Positions 42,002-45,203 of a DNA stretch of 45,203 nt are shown here, piece by piece. The notes under the pieces were generated by a model. The model saw nothing but the letters and a program-made list of their open reading frames with translations, did not search any database and had not been told where the DNA came from. Where the stretch lies: NCBI RefSeq assembly GCF_003054245.1, contig NZ_QBKR01000027.1, positions 1 through 45,203 of the forward strand. Reading direction: 5' to 3'. The position numbers and the translations under genes were made by a program. Every line of letters begins with the position of its first letter. Position 1 is the first letter of the stretch. This stretch comes from Melghirimyces profundicolus. GTDB taxonomy: Bacteria > Bacillota > Bacilli > Thermoactinomycetales > DSM-45169.

Positions 42002-43348
42002 TCAGCCGATCAGCGGTTTTTCTTCCGGGTGGCGGATCGGGGGTTTGATCATCCCTTTGGCCACGGCATAGGCCACCGTCATGGGACCCAACCGACCGAT
42101 GAACATCGTGATGAGGACCAAGATCCGCCCCGGCGGGGACAAATCGGGGGTCACTCCCAATGAAAGCCCCACCGTGCCGAAAGCGGAAACCGACTCAAAA
42201 AAGACGTGGAACACATCGGAGGATTCCGTAATCGTCAACAGCATGGTCACGATAATCACCAGGGTCATCGACAAAACCGTAACCGTCAGGGCGCGGTAAA
42301 CCTGGTGGTGGGGGATGGTTCTTCTGAAGCTGACCACATCGTCCTGACCGCGGATCATGCTCCACACGGCCAGAAGCATCGTGATGAAGGTGGTGGTTTT
42401 GATCCCGCCCCCCGTGGAGCCCGGAGAAGCACCCACAAACATCAACAGGATGATGAGAAACTGGGTGGCGGGATACATCCCCGCCAAATCCAGAGTGTTA
42501 AATCCTGCGGTTCGGGGAGTCACTCCCTGAAAAAAGGCCGCCACCACCGTATCCCGAAAGGAAAGGCCTCCAAGGGTGCGGGGATTCCCCCATTCGATCA
42601 AAAGGATCCCGAAGCTTCCCGCTGCCACCAAGATGCCAGTGGTCAACAAAACGAGTTTGGTATGCAGGCTGATCCGCCGCGTCCACCGGTATTGAAACAG
42701 TTCAACGATCACGACGAACCCGAGCCCACCGATGATGAAGAGCGCGGGGATGGTCAGGCTGATGACGGGATCGTTCACAAAGGGCGTCAAACTGCTGTAA
42801 TCCCCGAAAGCACCATTTAAGTCAAAACCCGCATTGTTAAAAGCGGAGATGCTGTGAAAAACCGAGAAATAAATTCCCTTTTTCCATCCGAACAGAGGAA
42901 TGAACCGGGTGGCCAAAATCAGAGCGCCCAGTCCCTCAAACACACCGAAAATCACCACAATGTATTTGACCAGCTGCACCACACCACCCACCCGGTCCTG
43001 GTGGTACGCCTCCCTCAGGATGAGCCGCTCCTTCACCCCCACTCTTTTCCCCAACAGAAGGGCAAACAATGTGGCAAAACCCATAAAGCCCAACCCTCCG
43101 ACCTGGATCAGGAGCATGATGACCACTTCTCCGAATGTGCTGAATGTATTTGCCGTGTCATGAACCACCAGTCCGGTGACGCAAACCGCCGATGTGGCGG
43201 TAAAAAGGGCATCCAGAAAGGGTATCGGCTCTTTCCCTTCCACCACAATCGGCAGAGACAAAAGGACTGCACCGATCAGGATGGTCAAGGCAAATCCGAG
43301 AACCAATATACGGGGGGGTGTCAAACGAAGTTGTTTTTTCGGTTGCAT
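42002..43348 (-). CDS. ktrB: Trk/Ktr family potassium uptake channel subunit
   Basis: A 448-residue membrane protein with the four pore repeats of the Trk/Ktr/HKT family. The filter loops are seen in order: ATSAVCVTGL, SISAFNNAGF, VTPRTAGFNT and SVSAFGTVGL, each with its essential Gly. The GASPGSTGGG gate-loop segment in the third repeat is present. KtrB forms Na-dependent K+ channels gated by a cytoplasmic KtrA or KtrC ring, whose gene is not in the window. ATG 43348 has AGGGGA upstream. The frame is open to 43522, but its upstream part is repeat copy E (CSFREKGN) and not protein. Confidence 0.93.
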   Translation of the reverse strand: MQPKKQLRLTPPRILVLGFALTILIGAVLLSLPIVVEGKEPIPFLDALFTATSAVCVTGLVVHDTANTFSTFGEVVIMLLIQVGGLGFMGFATLFALLLGKRVGVKERLILREAYHQDRVGGVVQLVKYIVVIFGVFEGLGALILATRFIPLFGWKKGIYFSVFHSISAFNNAGFDLNGAFGDYSSLTPFVNDPVISLTIPALFIIGGLGFVVIVELFQYRWTRRISLHTKLVLLTTGILVAAGSFGILLIEWGNPRTLGGLSFRDTVVAAFFQGVTPRTAGFNTLDLAGMYPATQFLIILLMFVGASPGSTGGGIKTTTFITMLLAVWSMIRGQDDVVSFRRTIPHHQVYRALTVTVLSMTLVIIVTMLLTITESSDVFHVFFESVSAFGTVGLSLGVTPDLSPPGRILVLITMFIGRLGPMTVAYAVAKGMIKPPIRHPEEKPLIG

Positions 43349-44772
<1,424 letters not shown>

Positions 44773-44773
<1 letters not shown>

Positions 44774-44802
44774 AAAAAGACGCCTTTTCCGGCGTCTTTT
44801 TT
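44773..44802 (+). terminator. Terminator of mnmA
   Basis: AAAAAAGACGCC / GGCGTCTTTTTT stem with a 6-base loop, directly at the stop codon. Confidence 0.92.
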
Positions 44803-44835
44803 GTTCCCATTGATTTATCGGGCGATCTTTACCAC

Positions 44836-45039
44836 CAGAAGCGTTGTGATTGAATGTTCGTTTCTCGAGAAAAGGGGAAGCGTTTACCCAAAATAGCGAC
44901 TTTGCTGTCCTGCCCAGCGGAGAATCAGCCTGCAAGGGCGTTCAGGGGCAAAAGCTTCTCTGTGTTGCATCCGCAGGCGTTTGCCCCTGCCCGCAGCAGG
45001 ATGATTCGGAGCGGACAATGCAACCATCTCTGCAGGACA
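44836..45039 (-). repeat. MITE-like repeat, copy C (interrupted)
   Basis: Inverted relative to copies A and B. It begins AGAAGCGTTGTGATTGAATG and follows the family through the GCAGGACAG arm at about 45031-45039. Where the other copies continue with the outer arm, this copy passes into a 54-base tandem repeat. The far end is missing from the window. Confidence 0.82.
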
Positions 45040-45203
45040 GCATAGCGAGACCGGGGAGAGAAGCGACCCAGGCGAGACTTGTGCTCTGTGAGTGCATAGC
45101 GAGACCGGGAGAGAAGCGACCCAGGCGAGACTTGTGCTCTGTGAGTGCATAGCGAGACCGGGGAGAGAAGCGACCCAGGCGAGACTTGTGCTCTGTGAGT
45201 GCA
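45040..45203. repeat. Tandem repeat, 54-base unit
   Basis: Three units (45040-45093, 45094-45146, 45147-45200) and the first bases of a fourth. The unit begins GCATAGCGAGACCGGGGAGA and ends TGTGCTCTGTGAGT. The second unit lacks one G; otherwise they are identical. No unique spacers, so it is not a CRISPR array. The array runs to the window edge, so its length is unknown. Confidence 0.9.

Noticed and set aside
45040-45203. CRISPR array
   Set aside because: The units follow each other directly without unique spacers, and no cas genes are present.

Overview
The window looks like chromosomal DNA of a Gram-positive, low-branching Bacillota organism. The signs are strong AGGAGG ribosome binding sites, frequent GTG and TTG starts, and a nadBCA / nadS divergon, PepV, KtrB, CstR-like and SMR genes of Bacillales type. 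Most of it is GC-rich. A thermoactinomycete-like member of the Bacillales is my best guess, but this is inference from gene content and composition only.

Layout. (1) 1-9467, minus strand: a very large secreted Rhs/YD-repeat protein that runs off the left edge, preceded by a pilM-pilN-pilO operon. (2) 9977-14707: the NAD de novo operon nadB-nadC-nadA (minus) facing the cysteine desulfurase gene nadS (plus), with a palindromic operator pair between them. (3) 14860-24935: mostly housekeeping or accessory singletons: an acidic secreted protein, an AI-2E family exporter, a DUF418 membrane protein, a TetR-SMR efflux pair, a Nudix hydrolase, a MOSC protein, PepV dipeptidase, an inositol-monophosphatase-like enzyme, a zinc-dependent phospholipase C-like protein and a small unknown protein. 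(4) 25485-37452: a sigma-54 controlled catabolic locus. gabD-gabT run to the left. A PAS-PAS-AAA+-HTH sigma-54 activator sits in the middle. To the right is an operon of class III aminotransferase, C45 acyltransferase/amidohydrolase, aldehyde dehydrogenase, GNAT and an NhaC-type antiporter. (5) 37545-44773: a PQQ-type sugar dehydrogenase lipoprotein, a CstR-like repressor, a small unknown protein, an SDR oxidoreductase, a TPR protein, the K+ transporter KtrB and the tRNA thiolase MnmA.

The most interesting system is region 4. Two identical 18-bp palindromes (TTATGCA-N4-TGCATAA) lie upstream of the two arms, and each is followed by a good -24/-12 promoter pointing into its arm. Together the enzymes could take an N-acylated amine to the free amine, then aldehyde, omega-amino acid (for example GABA), succinate semialdehyde and succinate. 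The activator and right arm (about 28.7-37.5 kb) are visibly richer in A+T than gabD-gabT and the flanks, suggesting separate acquisition.

A second theme is a dispersed intergenic repeat of about 255 bp. Its inverted ends are TAGAAGYRTTGTGA, and the whole element is nearly palindromic. Two full copies, one copy interrupted by a 54-bp tandem repeat, one internally deleted copy, one end fragment and one decayed copy are visible. The ends of three of them supply the stop codons of neighbouring reading frames. No rRNA, tRNA or CRISPR array was seen.
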